A DNA stretch of 7,923 nucleotides from Actinomycetota bacterium. Its GTDB lineage: Bacteria; Actinomycetota; Actinomycetes; Actinomycetales; Cellulomonadaceae. Below are positions 1-6,415 of the stretch, one piece after another. The stretch's first letter is position 1; each line of letters begins with the position of its first letter. The stretch spans positions 1-7,923 of the forward strand of contig JAHIJU010000317.1 of the NCBI GenBank assembly GCA_018898235.1, in the 5' to 3' direction. A program made the translations under genes and the position numbers. A model generated the notes under the pieces. That model saw nothing but the letters and a program-made list of their open reading frames with translations, had not been told where the DNA came from and did not search any database.

Positions 1-2205
1 GAAGCCGCCCAGGCTCGGGCCGTCGGGGCCGAGCAGCACCGGTGCATCGCCGGTGAAGTCCATGCCGCCCACCGTGTAGGGCGTGTCGTGGATGTTCGAC
101 GGGTGCAGCCCCGCCTCGCCGCCGTCGCTGCGCGCCCAGCGTGGCCGCGGCCCGACGAGCCGCACGCCCGTGCGGTCGGAGTTGAAGTGCACGGTGTGCT
201 CGGCGCCCAGGATCGCGTCGACGTCCTGCGGTTCGAAGAAGTCCGGTGCGCTGTGCGGGCCGTCGAGCACCCCGATCTGCCAGGTCCGGCTGATCGTCGG
301 CCGATCGTCGGCTGGGACGGGCGCCGGCGTTCCCGCGGGCGCAGCTCCGATCTCGAGCTCGTCGCCGGGGCGGAGCGCGCGACCGGCGTGCCCGCCGAAC
401 CCGCCGAGGGTGAACGTGGCCCGCGAGCCGAGGTAGGGCGGCACGTCGATCCCGCCGGCGACCAGCACGTAGGTCCGCAGACCGGCCGAGACGGTCCCGA
501 CGGCGAGCACGCCCCCCGCTGGGACGTGCACGGGCTCCCACATCGGGACGGCCCGCCCGTCGACGCTGACCTGCGCCGGGCCGCCGGTCACGCAGACGAG
601 CGCGTCGACGCCCAGGCGCAGCTGCGGTCCGGTGACCGTGCACTCGAGCCCCGCGGTGCCCGGGTCGTTGCCCACGGCCAGGTTGCCGAGCGTGAAGCTG
701 CGGTCGTCCATCGGGCCTGACGGTGGGACTCCGACGTTCCACATCCCGACGCGGCCCGGTGCCTCCTGGATGGTCGTGAGGAAGCCCGGGTCCTGGACCC
801 GGATCGCCGCCGCCGGTGTGCTGATCTCGCCGGCGAGCGTCGCGGTCGTGTGCCGGCCGTCCGCCACCAGGTCGGAGCTGGCGATCGCGCGCAGCAGCCG
901 CAGGTTGGTGTGCACGCCGTCGATGCGCGTGGCCGCGAGAGCAGCCTGGTGCCGGGACCATGCCTGCGCACGCGTGGCGCCGGCCGTGATGACCTTGGCG
1001 AGCAGGGGGTCGAACCGCAGCCCGACGCTCGTGCCGGCCGTGATCCACGTGTCGACCCGAGCGTCGGTGGGCAGCGTGAGGTGCGTGATCGTGCCGGGGC
1101 TGGGCAGGAAGCCCTCGCCGGCGTCCTCCGCGTAGACGCGGCTCTCCACGGCCGCGCCCGACACCGGCACCTCGCCCGTGGCGAGGTGCCGGTCGAGGAA
1201 GGAGGTGTCGCCGGCGCCGAGTCGCACCATCCACTCGACGAGGTCGACCCCGGTGACGGCCTCGGTCACCGGGTGCTCGACCTGCAGCCGGGTGTTGATC
1301 TCGAGGAAGGACGCCTCGCCGGTGGTCGTGTCGAGCACGAACTCGACGGTGCCGGCGCTCCGGTACCGGGCGGTGGCACCCAGCGCGCGGGCGGTCCGGT
1401 GCAGCCGGGTGCGCACGGCGGGGTCGAGCCCGAATGCAGGCGCCTCCTCGACCACCTTCTGGTTGCGGCGCTGCAGCGTGCAGTCGCGGTCGCCGAGCGT
1501 GACGACCCCGCCCTCGCCGTCGCCGAAGATCTGGACCTCGACGTGGCGTGCGTGCTCGACGAACCGTTCGGCGAACACGTCGCCGCCCACCGAGGCCACG
1601 ACGCGCTGCACGGCGTCGAAGGCGGCGTCGAGCTCATCGAGCGTGCGCAGCACTGCCATGCCCTTGCCGCCGCCGCCTGCGGCTGCCTTGAGGATGACCG
1701 GCAGCCCGAGTGCCTCGATCTGGGTGCGGGCGTCGGCCAGGTCGTGCAGCGCTCCGGTGGCCGCCGCGGTCGGGACGCCGGCGGCCAGGGCCGCGTCGCG
1801 GGCTGAGCGCTTGTCGCCGAAGGTGGTGATCTGCTCGGGGCGCGGCCCGAGAAACACCAGCCCGGCGGCCTCGACCGCCGCGGCGAATGTCGCGTTCTCA
1901 GACAGGTAGCCGTAGCCGGGGTGCACGGCCCAGGCGCGCTGCGCGAGGGCGACGGCGACGATCTGGTCGAGATCGAGGTAGGGGTCGAGCTCGCCACGAC
2001 GCTCAAGGCGGACCGCGGCATCTGCTTCGTGCACGTGTCGGCTGCCCTGGTCGTCGTCGGTGTAGACCGCCACCGTGCGCCCGCCCCAGGCCCGGACGGT
2101 CCGGGCGATGCGACATGCGATCTCGGCGCGGTTGGCGATCAGGACCGTGCGATCGGCGCCGTTCGACGCGTCGGCGTCGTCGGTGGAGGTGGGGGCGGTG
2201 TGCAT
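1..2205 (-). CDS. Urea carboxylase, N-terminal 735 residues (runs off left edge)
   Basis: ATP- and biotin-dependent carboxylase that makes allophanate from urea, usually followed by allophanate hydrolase. Residues about 19-455 form a biotin carboxylase module: IANRAEIACRIART near the start, glycine-rich ATP-grasp loop AAAGGGGKGM (174-183), RDCTLQRRNQKVVEEAPA (240-257), EINTRLQVEHPVTE (302-315, holding the E302/N304/R306/E310 set) and ESRVYAEDAGEGFLPSPGTI, with R356 at the catalytic arginine site. From about 468 a KipI/KipA-like carboxyltransferase domain starts (VQDPGFLTTIQEAPGR, then LHPSNIHDTPYTVGGMDFTG at 700-719). This fusion is the hallmark of urea carboxylase; family members are about 1,200 residues, so the remaining carboxyltransferase part and the biotinyl lysine lie outside the window. 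The ATG at 2205 is the first possible start because an in-frame TAG lies four codons upstream. No Shine-Dalgarno is seen. Some family members prefer guanidine to urea; that cannot be judged from this part. It is divergent from folC. Confidence 0.93.
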   Translation of the reverse strand, partial: MHTAPTSTDDADASNGADRTVLIANRAEIACRIARTVRAWGGRTVAVYTDDDQGSRHVHEADAAVRLERRGELDPYLDLDQIVAVALAQRAWAVHPGYGYLSENATFAAAVEAAGLVFLGPRPEQITTFGDKRSARDAALAAGVPTAAATGALHDLADARTQIEALGLPVILKAAAGGGGKGMAVLRTLDELDAAFDAVQRVVASVGGDVFAERFVEHARHVEVQIFGDGEGGVVTLGDRDCTLQRRNQKVVEEAPAFGLDPAVRTRLHRTARALGATARYRSAGTVEFVLDTTTGEASFLEINTRLQVEHPVTEAVTGVDLVEWMVRLGAGDTSFLDRHLATGEVPVSGAAVESRVYAEDAGEGFLPSPGTITHLTLPTDARVDTWITAGTSVGLRFDPLLAKVITAGATRAQAWSRHQAALAATRIDGVHTNLRLLRAIASSDLVADGRHTTATLAGEISTPAAAIRVQDPGFLTTIQEAPGRVGMWNVGVPPSGPMDDRSFTLGNLAVGNDPGTAGLECTVTGPQLRLGVDALVCVTGGPAQVSVDGRAVPMWEPVHVPAGGVLAVGTVSAGLRTYVLVAGGIDVPPYLGSRATFTLGGFGGHAGRALRPGDELEIGAAPAGTPAPVPADDRPTISRTWQIGVLDGPHSAPDFFEPQDVDAILGAEHTVHFNSDRTGVRLVGPRPRWARSDGGEAGLHPSNIHDTPYTVGGMDFTGDAPVLLGPDGPSLGGF

Positions 2206-2211
2206 GCTGCG

Positions 2212-2217
2212 AATCTA
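2212..2217 (-). promoter_or_regulatory. Putative leaderless -10 element of the urea carboxylase gene
   Basis: On the minus strand TAGATT is followed by exactly six bases and then the ATG of the urea carboxylase gene. The same -10-to-start spacing is seen before smc (six) and ndk (seven). There is no ribosome binding site, so the transcript probably starts at or next to the ATG. No good -35 hexamer is found 16-18 bases upstream, so the promoter may be weak or need an activator. This is inferred from motif and spacing only. Confidence 0.45.
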
Positions 2218-2228
2218 TCGGACGATAG
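2215..2228. promoter_or_regulatory. Perfect 6-2-6 palindrome, candidate operator for urea carboxylase
   Basis: CTATCG-GA-CGATAG is a perfect inverted repeat with 6-bp arms and a 2-bp centre. It stands out as AT-rich in very GC-rich DNA and lies 10-23 bases upstream of the urea carboxylase ATG. Three of its bases are part of the proposed -10 hexamer. A dimeric repressor bound here would block RNA polymerase. The size fits a GntR- or TetR-type half-site pair, but no regulator gene is in the window and the family cannot be assigned. Confidence 0.45.
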
Positions 2229-2265
2229 GTAAACCGCGTGTGTCGGGCGTGTTCCGTTCCTGTGG

Positions 2266-2302
2266 CGACCAGCCCGGTGCCGCGCGCACCGCTCGCTGGT
2301 CG
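2266..2302. repeat. Strong imperfect hairpin between urea carboxylase and folC
   Basis: Outer arms CGACCAGC (2266-2273) and GCTGGTCG (2295-2302) pair fully. Inner arms CGGTGC (2275-2280) and GCACCG (2286-2291) pair around a 5-base loop, with a 1x3 internal loop between the two stems. That gives 14 base pairs. It sits upstream of both divergent genes and, if the proposed starts are right, outside both transcripts. It may therefore act as a DNA-level site or cruciform, or stop antisense transcripts. No T-tract follows on either strand. The role is unknown. Confidence 0.4.
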
Positions 2303-2366
2303 AGCGGGTGATCGCACCATCGGGCGCGCGCCTCGGTGCCGGGGCAGGGCCGTCGGGCGCCCGTGG

Positions 2367-2372
2367 AAGACT
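2367..2372 (+). promoter_or_regulatory. Putative -10 element upstream of folC leader ORF
   Basis: AAGACT is followed by six bases and then the ATG at 2379, matching the -10-to-start spacing proposed for the urea carboxylase and smc genes. It resembles the actinobacterial TAnnnT element except at its first base. It would begin the folC transcript at or near the ATG of the 28-codon ORF. No convincing -35 element is visible. Confidence 0.35.
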
Positions 2373-2378
2373 GACCGC

Positions 2379-2465
2379 ATGATCGGCTTCGATACCCTCA
2401 CCGGCGGCCAGGGCCCGTGCACACGCGCACGGACGAACCTCGTGGGGCCCCTGGTGCGGGCATGA
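2379..2465 (+). CDS. Possible 28-residue leader ORF overlapping folC start
   Basis: A short reading frame starts with ATG seven bases after a -10-like AAGACT and ends with a TGA at 2463-2465 that overlaps the preferred folC ATG (2462) as ATGA. The predicted peptide starts MIGFDTLTGG and ends LVGPLVRA; it has no recognised domain, signal peptide or run of one amino acid that would mark an attenuator peptide. Its worth lies in its placement: leaderless translation of this ORF could deliver ribosomes to folC, which has no strong Shine-Dalgarno of its own. It may equally be chance. The alternative GTG start for folC at 2417 would lie inside it in another frame. Confidence 0.3.
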   Translation: MIGFDTLTGGQGPCTRARTNLVGPLVRA

Positions 2466-3841
2466 GCCGCGACGGCGCAGCGCACCAGCGCGACGAGGAC
2501 GGCGCGGCCGCCCGGGCCGCGGCCGACGGGATCTACCGGCAGATCCTGCAGCGGGCCCCTGAGCACGACATCGACCCGACGCTGGACCGGGTCCTGGCGG
2601 TCTGCGACCTGCTGGGCAACCCGCAGCGGGCGTACCGCGTCGTCCATCTGACGGGCACCAACGGCAAGACCTCGACGGCGCGCATGATCGAGCGGCTGAT
2701 CCGCGAGCACGGGCTGCGCACGGGCCGGTTCACCAGCCCGCACCTGACCAGGGTCAACGAGCGCATCGCGATCGACGGCGAACCGATCTCCGATGCGAGG
2801 TTCGTCGAGGTCTGGGCGGACGTCGCCCCGTACATCGACATGGTCGACGAGCGCTCGGCGGCCGCGGGCGGGTCACGGTTGTCCTTCTTCGAGGTGTTCA
2901 CCGTGATGGCGTTCGCCGCCTTCGCCGACACACCCGTGGACGTCGCCATCGTCGAGGTCGGGCTGGGCGGTCGCTGGGACTCGACGAACGTCGCCGATGG
3001 TGACGTCGCCGTGATCACGCCGATCGCCATGGACCACGAGCGCTACCTCGGTGACACCCTCGTCCAGATCGCCGGTGAGAAGGCGGGCATCCTCAAGGAG
3101 GGCGCGACCCTGGTCCTGGCCCGTCAGGAGGAGTCGGTCGAGGGCGTCGTGCTGGCACGCGCCGCCGAGCTCGGGGTGCGGGTGGTGCGTGAGGGCGTCG
3201 ACATCGACGTGCTCGAGCGGACCGTCGCGGTGGGCGGGCAGCTGGTCAACCTCCGCGGTCTCGGTGGTGTCTACACCGAGGTGTTCGTGCCGCTGTTCGG
3301 TGAGCACCAGGCGCACAACGCACTGCTCGCGCTGGTCGCGACCGAGGCGCTGCTGACCGGGGGAGCGGCCCTCGACCCGGGTGCGGTCGAGGTCGCGTTC
3401 GCCGATGTCTCCTCGCCCGGCCGGTTGGAGGTGGTGCGCAACAGCCCGACGATCGTGGTCGACGGCGCGCACAACCCGGCGGGCGCCGCAGTCCTGGCCA
3501 CCGCCATCGATGAGGCGTTCGCCTTCACCCGGGTCGTCGGGGTCGTCGGGGTGATGGCGGACAAGGACGTCGAGGGCATCCTGGCGACGCTCGAACCGAT
3601 GCTCGCCGAGATCGTGGTGACGGCGGCCGGTGGTTCACGCGCGATGGATCCCGATGATCTGGCCGAGGTCGCACGGGAGGTGTTCGGCGAGGATCGCGTC
3701 CACGTCGCCTACCGCCTGGACGATGCGATCGACCAGGCCGTCCAACGGGCCGAGAGCGAGGTCGACCGCGGAGCCGCCGTCCTGGTGACCGGTTCGATCC
3801 TGCTGGTGGCCCAGGCCAGGGTCCTGCTCGGTCGCGGCTGA
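2462..3841 (+). CDS. folC: Folylpolyglutamate synthase / dihydrofolate synthase
   Basis: Cytoplasmic Mur-ligase-family enzyme that adds glutamate to dihydropteroate and/or to reduced folates using ATP. With the ATG at 2462 it is 459 residues, usual for actinobacterial FolC. Visible motifs: P-loop TGTNGKTS (64-71), SPHL (92-95) followed by NERIAIDGEPIS, EVGLGGRWDSTN (165-176), ITPIAMDHERYLGDTL leading to EKAGI (206-210, with the lysine that is carbamylated in this family), the C-terminal-domain pair SPGRLEVV (318-325) and DGAHNPAG (334-341), and GSRAMDPDDLA late on. A GTG at 2417 would add 15 residues; I prefer the ATG because the extension looks non-conserved in character and the ATG overlaps the stop of an upstream short ORF. 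Neither start has a strong ribosome binding site. folC is divergent from urea carboxylase and separated from its usual partner, the DUF4233 gene, by dhaKLM. Confidence 0.95.
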   Translation: MSRDGAAHQRDEDGAAARAAADGIYRQILQRAPEHDIDPTLDRVLAVCDLLGNPQRAYRVVHLTGTNGKTSTARMIERLIREHGLRTGRFTSPHLTRVNERIAIDGEPISDARFVEVWADVAPYIDMVDERSAAAGGSRLSFFEVFTVMAFAAFADTPVDVAIVEVGLGGRWDSTNVADGDVAVITPIAMDHERYLGDTLVQIAGEKAGILKEGATLVLARQEESVEGVVLARAAELGVRVVREGVDIDVLERTVAVGGQLVNLRGLGGVYTEVFVPLFGEHQAHNALLALVATEALLTGGAALDPGAVEVAFADVSSPGRLEVVRNSPTIVVDGAHNPAGAAVLATAIDEAFAFTRVVGVVGVMADKDVEGILATLEPMLAEIVVTAAGGSRAMDPDDLAEVAREVFGEDRVHVAYRLDDAIDQAVQRAESEVDRGAAVLVTGSILLVAQARVLLGRG

Positions 3842-3854
3842 GCCACCCGGCGCG

Positions 3855-3922
3855 CCGGCCGGGCGGCCACCGGGGTTGCCCACGGGTCGGACCGCCTGGC
3901 CCGGCCGTGGGCGCCCGGCCGG
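3855..3922 (+). terminator. GC-rich nested hairpin after folC, probable terminator
   Basis: The 11-bp arms CCGGCCGGGCG (3855-3865) and CGCCCGGCCGG (3912-3922) are exact reverse complements. Inside them GCCCACGG (3878-3885) pairs with CCGTGGGC (3905-3912), sharing one base with the outer arm. The structure begins 13 bases after the folC stop. There is no T-tract, which is common for terminators in high-GC actinobacteria. It separates folC from the dha promoter region. Termination is inferred from structure and position. Confidence 0.45.
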
Positions 3923-3938
3923 GGAGCCCGGGCACCGG

Positions 3939-3952
3939 TGCACGAACGTGCA
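3939..3952. promoter_or_regulatory. Perfect 6-2-6 palindrome upstream of dhaKLM, candidate operator
   Basis: TGCACG-AA-CGTGCA is a perfect inverted repeat with 6-bp arms and a 2-bp centre, ending 21 bases before the proposed -35 hexamer. Such a place suits an activator, or one half of a repressor site. The half-site does not match the usual CRP consensus closely, and no DhaS/DhaR-type regulator gene is in the window, so the binding protein is unknown. Confidence 0.42.
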
Positions 3953-3973
3953 TCTGTGGCGCACGCTCTCCCC

Positions 3974-4002
3974 TTGACCGTCGAGACCTGCTGGCTGAGG
4001 GT
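3974..4002 (+). promoter_or_regulatory. Putative promoter of the dhaKLM operon
   Basis: TTGACC (3974-3979) matches five of six bases of the -35 consensus. It is followed by a 17-base spacer and GAGGGT (3997-4002), a weak -10 that keeps only the second A and last T. This is the best -35 in any non-coding gap of the window. Transcription would start near 4009 and give a leader of about 60 bases with a ribosome binding site before dhaK. Confidence 0.4.
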
Positions 4003-4003
4003 G

Positions 4004-4040
4004 GGCACGGCGGGACGATGCGGTCCCGCCGACCCGTGCC
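4004..4040 (+). repeat. Stem-loop in the dhaK upstream region
   Basis: A 9-bp perfect stem, CGGCGGGAC (4008-4016) and GTCCCGCCG (4023-4031), closes a 6-base loop. Beyond a small bulge GGGCACG and CGTGCC can extend it to about 4040. It falls at the very start of the predicted dha mRNA, so it may stabilise the 5' end or serve as a DNA site for a regulator overlapping the transcription start. It has no T-tract and is unlikely to be a terminator. No known riboswitch is recognised. Confidence 0.4.
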
Positions 4041-4069
4041 GGCGTGCTCGCCGCGAGAAGGGATCGGCC

Positions 4070-5065
4070 GTGAAGAAGCTCATCAACGACCCGCAGAACG
4101 TCGTGACCGAGTCGGTCGAGGGATTCGTCCTCGCCCATGCAGACATCGTCACCAAGAATGACGACCCGTTGTTCGTCTCCCGTGTCGGAGGGGCCGTCCA
4201 GGGCAAGGTCGGGCTGGTCAGCGGCGGTGGCAGCGGCCACGAGCCGTTGCACGCCGGGTTCATCGGTGTGGGCATGCTCGATGCCGCCGTCCCGGGGGCG
4301 ATGTTCACCTCGCCGACGCCCGACCAGATCGCACCCGCGCTGCAGGCCGCCGATGGCGGCGCGGGCGTGCTCGCGATCGTCAAGAACTACACCGGTGACG
4401 TGCTCAACTTCGAGACCGGTGCTGAGCTCGCGGATGCCGAGGGTGTCGAGGTCGCCACGGTCATCGTCAACGACGACGTCGCGGTCGAGAACTCGACCTG
4501 GACGGCCGGGCGGCGTGGGGTCGCCGGGACGGTTCTCGTCGAGAAGCTCGCCGGCGCCGCCGCTGAGCGGGGCGACGACCTGGCGACGGTCACCGCGATC
4601 GCCCAGCGGGTGATCGACAACGTCCGCACGATGGGCGTCGCCCTCACCGCCTGCACGGTGCCGCACGCGGGCAAGCCGAGCTTCGACCTGCCCGAGGACG
4701 AGATCGAGATCGGCATCGGCATCCACGGTGAACCGGGCCGGCACCGCATCCCGCTCGCCCCGGCCGACGAGATCACCGCCACGCTCCTCGACGCTGTCGC
4801 CGACGACCTCGCGCTCGCGGCCGGTGAGCAGGTGTTGCTGCTGGTCAACGGCATGGGAGGCACCCCGGCCTCCGAGCTCTACATCGTCTATCGTCAGGCT
4901 CGGGCGCTGCTGGAGGCTCGGGGCGCACAGGTCGCGCGCTCGCTCGTCGGCAACTACACCACCTCGCTGGAGATGCAGGGCGCTTCGGTCACGGTGCTGC
5001 GCCTCGACGACGAGCTCACCGGTCTGTGGGACGCTCCTGTGCACACCGCGGCGCTGCGGTGGTGA
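4070..5065 (+). CDS. dhaK: Dihydroxyacetone kinase, DHA-binding subunit DhaK
   Basis: Substrate-binding subunit of the cytoplasmic PEP-dependent dihydroxyacetone kinase, which turns dihydroxyacetone into DHAP. It is 331 residues, the normal family length. Key features: SGGGSGHEP (51-59, with H57 of the active site), NYTGD with D110 at the catalytic aspartate site, and GIHGEPG (217-223), whose H219 is the histidine that binds dihydroxyacetone covalently as a hemiaminal. NGMGGTP and NYTTSLEMQG near the C-terminus are also typical. The GTG start at 4070 is chosen because AGAAGGGA (4056-4063) lies six bases before it and the product begins VKKLINDP, the usual DhaK N-terminus; an upstream in-frame GTG at 3938 would cross the palindrome, promoter and stem-loop. 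It is first in dhaK-dhaL-dhaM, 19 bases before dhaL. Confidence 0.97.
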   Translation: MKKLINDPQNVVTESVEGFVLAHADIVTKNDDPLFVSRVGGAVQGKVGLVSGGGSGHEPLHAGFIGVGMLDAAVPGAMFTSPTPDQIAPALQAADGGAGVLAIVKNYTGDVLNFETGAELADAEGVEVATVIVNDDVAVENSTWTAGRRGVAGTVLVEKLAGAAAERGDDLATVTAIAQRVIDNVRTMGVALTACTVPHAGKPSFDLPEDEIEIGIGIHGEPGRHRIPLAPADEITATLLDAVADDLALAAGEQVLLLVNGMGGTPASELYIVYRQARALLEARGAQVARSLVGNYTTSLEMQGASVTVLRLDDELTGLWDAPVHTAALRW

Positions 5066-5084
5066 CGAGCGCGAAGGAGTCGGC

Positions 5085-5720
5085 ATGACGCTGGACGTGG
5101 ACTGGGCGGTCCGCTGGGTGCGCGCGAGCGCGGCGACGGTGACCGAGCACCGCGAGGAGCTCATCGAGCTGGACCGGCAGATCGGCGACGGTGACCACGG
5201 GGAGAACCTGACCCGCGGCTTCACGGCCGTCATCGCCAAGCTCGATGCGCTGGACGCGCCGCCGGAGCAGGTCGGCGACGTGCTCAAGCTCGTGGCGACC
5301 ACCCTCATGTCGACGGTCGGCGGGGCGGCCGGTCCGCTCTACGGCACGGCCTACCTGCGAGCAGCCAAGGTGACCGCGTCGGCGCAGCTCAACAGCGCCG
5401 GCGTGGTCGCCCTGCTCGAGGCCGCGACCGAGGGCATCGTCGCCCGCGGCAAGGCCCGGCCCGGGGAGAAGACCATGGTCGACGCGTGGACCCCGGCCGT
5501 CGCAGCGGCGGTCGCCGCGGCCGATGCCGGCGCCCCGCCGAGCGAGGTCCTGGCCGCAGCGGCGGCCGGCGCCGCCGAGGGGGCGCAGGCCACGATCCCG
5601 CTGCTCGCGACCAAGGGGCGGGCCAGCTACCTGGGGGAGCGGTCGATCGGCCACCTCGACCCCGGTGCCCGGTCCACCGAGCTCATCCTGGCGGCCGCCG
5701 CCGGCGCGGCGGTCGACTGA
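5085..5720 (+). CDS. dhaL: Dihydroxyacetone kinase, ADP-binding subunit DhaL
   Basis: Nucleotide-binding subunit that keeps tightly bound ADP as a cofactor. The ADP is rephosphorylated by DhaM, and ATP then passes its phosphate to dihydroxyacetone held in DhaK. It is 211 residues, the family norm. The Mg-ADP site is clear: LDRQIGDGDHGENLTRG (29-45) supplies D30, D35 and D37; STVGGAAGPLYGTA (76-89) and ARPGEKTMVDAW (124-135) follow, then GRASYLGERSIGHLDPGA near the end. GAAGGAG (5073-5079) lies five bases before the ATG. The stop overlaps the dhaM start by one base (TGATG), which suggests translational coupling. Together with dhaM this identifies the PEP-dependent system rather than the single-chain ATP-dependent kinase. 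Confidence 0.97.
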   Translation: MTLDVDWAVRWVRASAATVTEHREELIELDRQIGDGDHGENLTRGFTAVIAKLDALDAPPEQVGDVLKLVATTLMSTVGGAAGPLYGTAYLRAAKVTASAQLNSAGVVALLEAATEGIVARGKARPGEKTMVDAWTPAVAAAVAAADAGAPPSEVLAAAAAGAAEGAQATIPLLATKGRASYLGERSIGHLDPGARSTELILAAAAGAAVD

Positions 5721-6415
5721 TGGGCCAGCTCGTCTCGCTGGTCATCGTCTCGCACTCCCGTCAGCTGGCGGCCGGCGTCGCCGAGCTGGCCGCCCAGATG
5801 GCGCCCGCGGTCACGATCCTGGCCGCTGGCGGCCTGCCGGACGGCGGGATCGGCACCTCGTTCGAGGCCGTGCAGTCCGCGTTGGAGCAGGCGACCTCGC
5901 AGGGCGGGCAGGCCGTGGTCCTCACCGACCTCGGCTCCGCCGTGCTGACCACGGAGTCGGTGCTGGAGTTCCTCGAGCCGGAGGTGGTCGAGCGGATCCT
6001 GCTCGCGGACGCCCCCCTGGTCGAGGGCGCGGTCGCCGCGGCCGTCGAGGCGGAGAACGGTGCCGATGGTGCGGCCGTGGTCGCTGCGGCACAGGCCGCC
6101 GGTGCGCTGTTCGTGAGCTCACCGCCGACCGGGCCGATCGCTCCGACGTCGGTCGCCGACGAGGTGGCGGCCACGGTCGTCGTGCGCAACGCGATGGGCC
6201 TGCACGCCCGCCCGGCGGCGCTGCTCGCGCGGTCGATGGCGGCGCTGGACGCGCAGGTCACGATCGATGGGGTCGACGGCGCCTCCGTGCTCGCGCTCAT
6301 GGCGCTCGGTGCGACCCGCGGTCGTGAGCTCACGATCCGGGCGAGCGGCGCGCACGCCCGCGAGGCGGTCGACACCGCGGTGTCGATGATCGAGGACGGC
6401 TTCGGCGAGCAGTGA
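5720..6415 (+). CDS. dhaM: Dihydroxyacetone kinase phosphotransfer subunit DhaM, EIIA-HPr fusion
   Basis: Passes phosphate from the PTS (PEP to enzyme I to HPr to DhaM) to the ADP on DhaL. It is 231 residues in two domains. Residues 4-130 are a mannose-type EIIA fold with the phospho-accepting H12 in VIVSHSRQLA and the loop VVLTDLGSAVLTTE. After a short Ser/Pro-rich linker (about 133-147), residues 150-231 form an HPr domain with VRNAMGLHARPAALLA (H162) and DGASVLALMALGA; S189 falls where Bacillus HPr has its regulatory serine. The E. coli protein carries a further enzyme I-like domain that is absent here, so a separate enzyme I must feed it. The start overlaps the dhaL stop and has no clear Shine-Dalgarno of its own. 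The stop overlaps the GTG of the next gene. Confidence 0.95.
   Translation: MGQLVSLVIVSHSRQLAAGVAELAAQMAPAVTILAAGGLPDGGIGTSFEAVQSALEQATSQGGQAVVLTDLGSAVLTTESVLEFLEPEVVERILLADAPLVEGAVAAAVEAENGADGAAVVAAAQAAGALFVSSPPTGPIAPTSVADEVAATVVVRNAMGLHARPAALLARSMAALDAQVTIDGVDGASVLALMALGATRGRELTIRASGAHAREAVDTAVSMIEDGFGEQ

Noticed and set aside
292..312. Tandem direct repeat of GATCGTCGGC with a one-base spacer
   Set aside because: It lies inside the urea carboxylase coding region in a linker-like stretch, keeps the frame and has only two copies; likely a small local duplication or chance.
88..1806. Long plus-strand open frames opposite the urea carboxylase gene
   Set aside because: The minus strand is open throughout and encodes continuous biotin carboxylase and carboxyltransferase motifs; the plus-strand products match nothing and are antisense shadows.
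2206..2310. A guanidine riboswitch upstream of urea carboxylase
   Set aside because: Guanidine riboswitches do precede some urea carboxylase genes, but none of their conserved loop sequences (such as paired ACGR loops) are seen here and the likely 5' leader is too short.
2379..2465. A frameshift making the short ORF the true N-terminus of folC
   Set aside because: FolC is of normal length and complete from 2462, and the short peptide does not look like FolC sequence.
3532..3552. Short direct repeat GGTCGTCGG in folC
   Set aside because: It encodes the hydrophobic strand RVVGVVGVM of the C-terminal domain, so coding constraint explains it.
3938..4069. A 44-residue N-terminal extension of DhaK from the GTG at 3938
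   Set aside because: It would cover the palindrome, promoter and stem-loop, lacks a ribosome binding site and is not needed: the 4070 start has one and gives the standard DhaK length.
3635..5308. A 557-codon open frame on the minus strand across the end of folC, all of dhaK and the start of dhaL
   Set aside because: It overlies three genes with full family motifs, its translation is low-complexity Arg/Asp/Gly-rich, and such open antisense frames are expected with strong G/C third-position bias.
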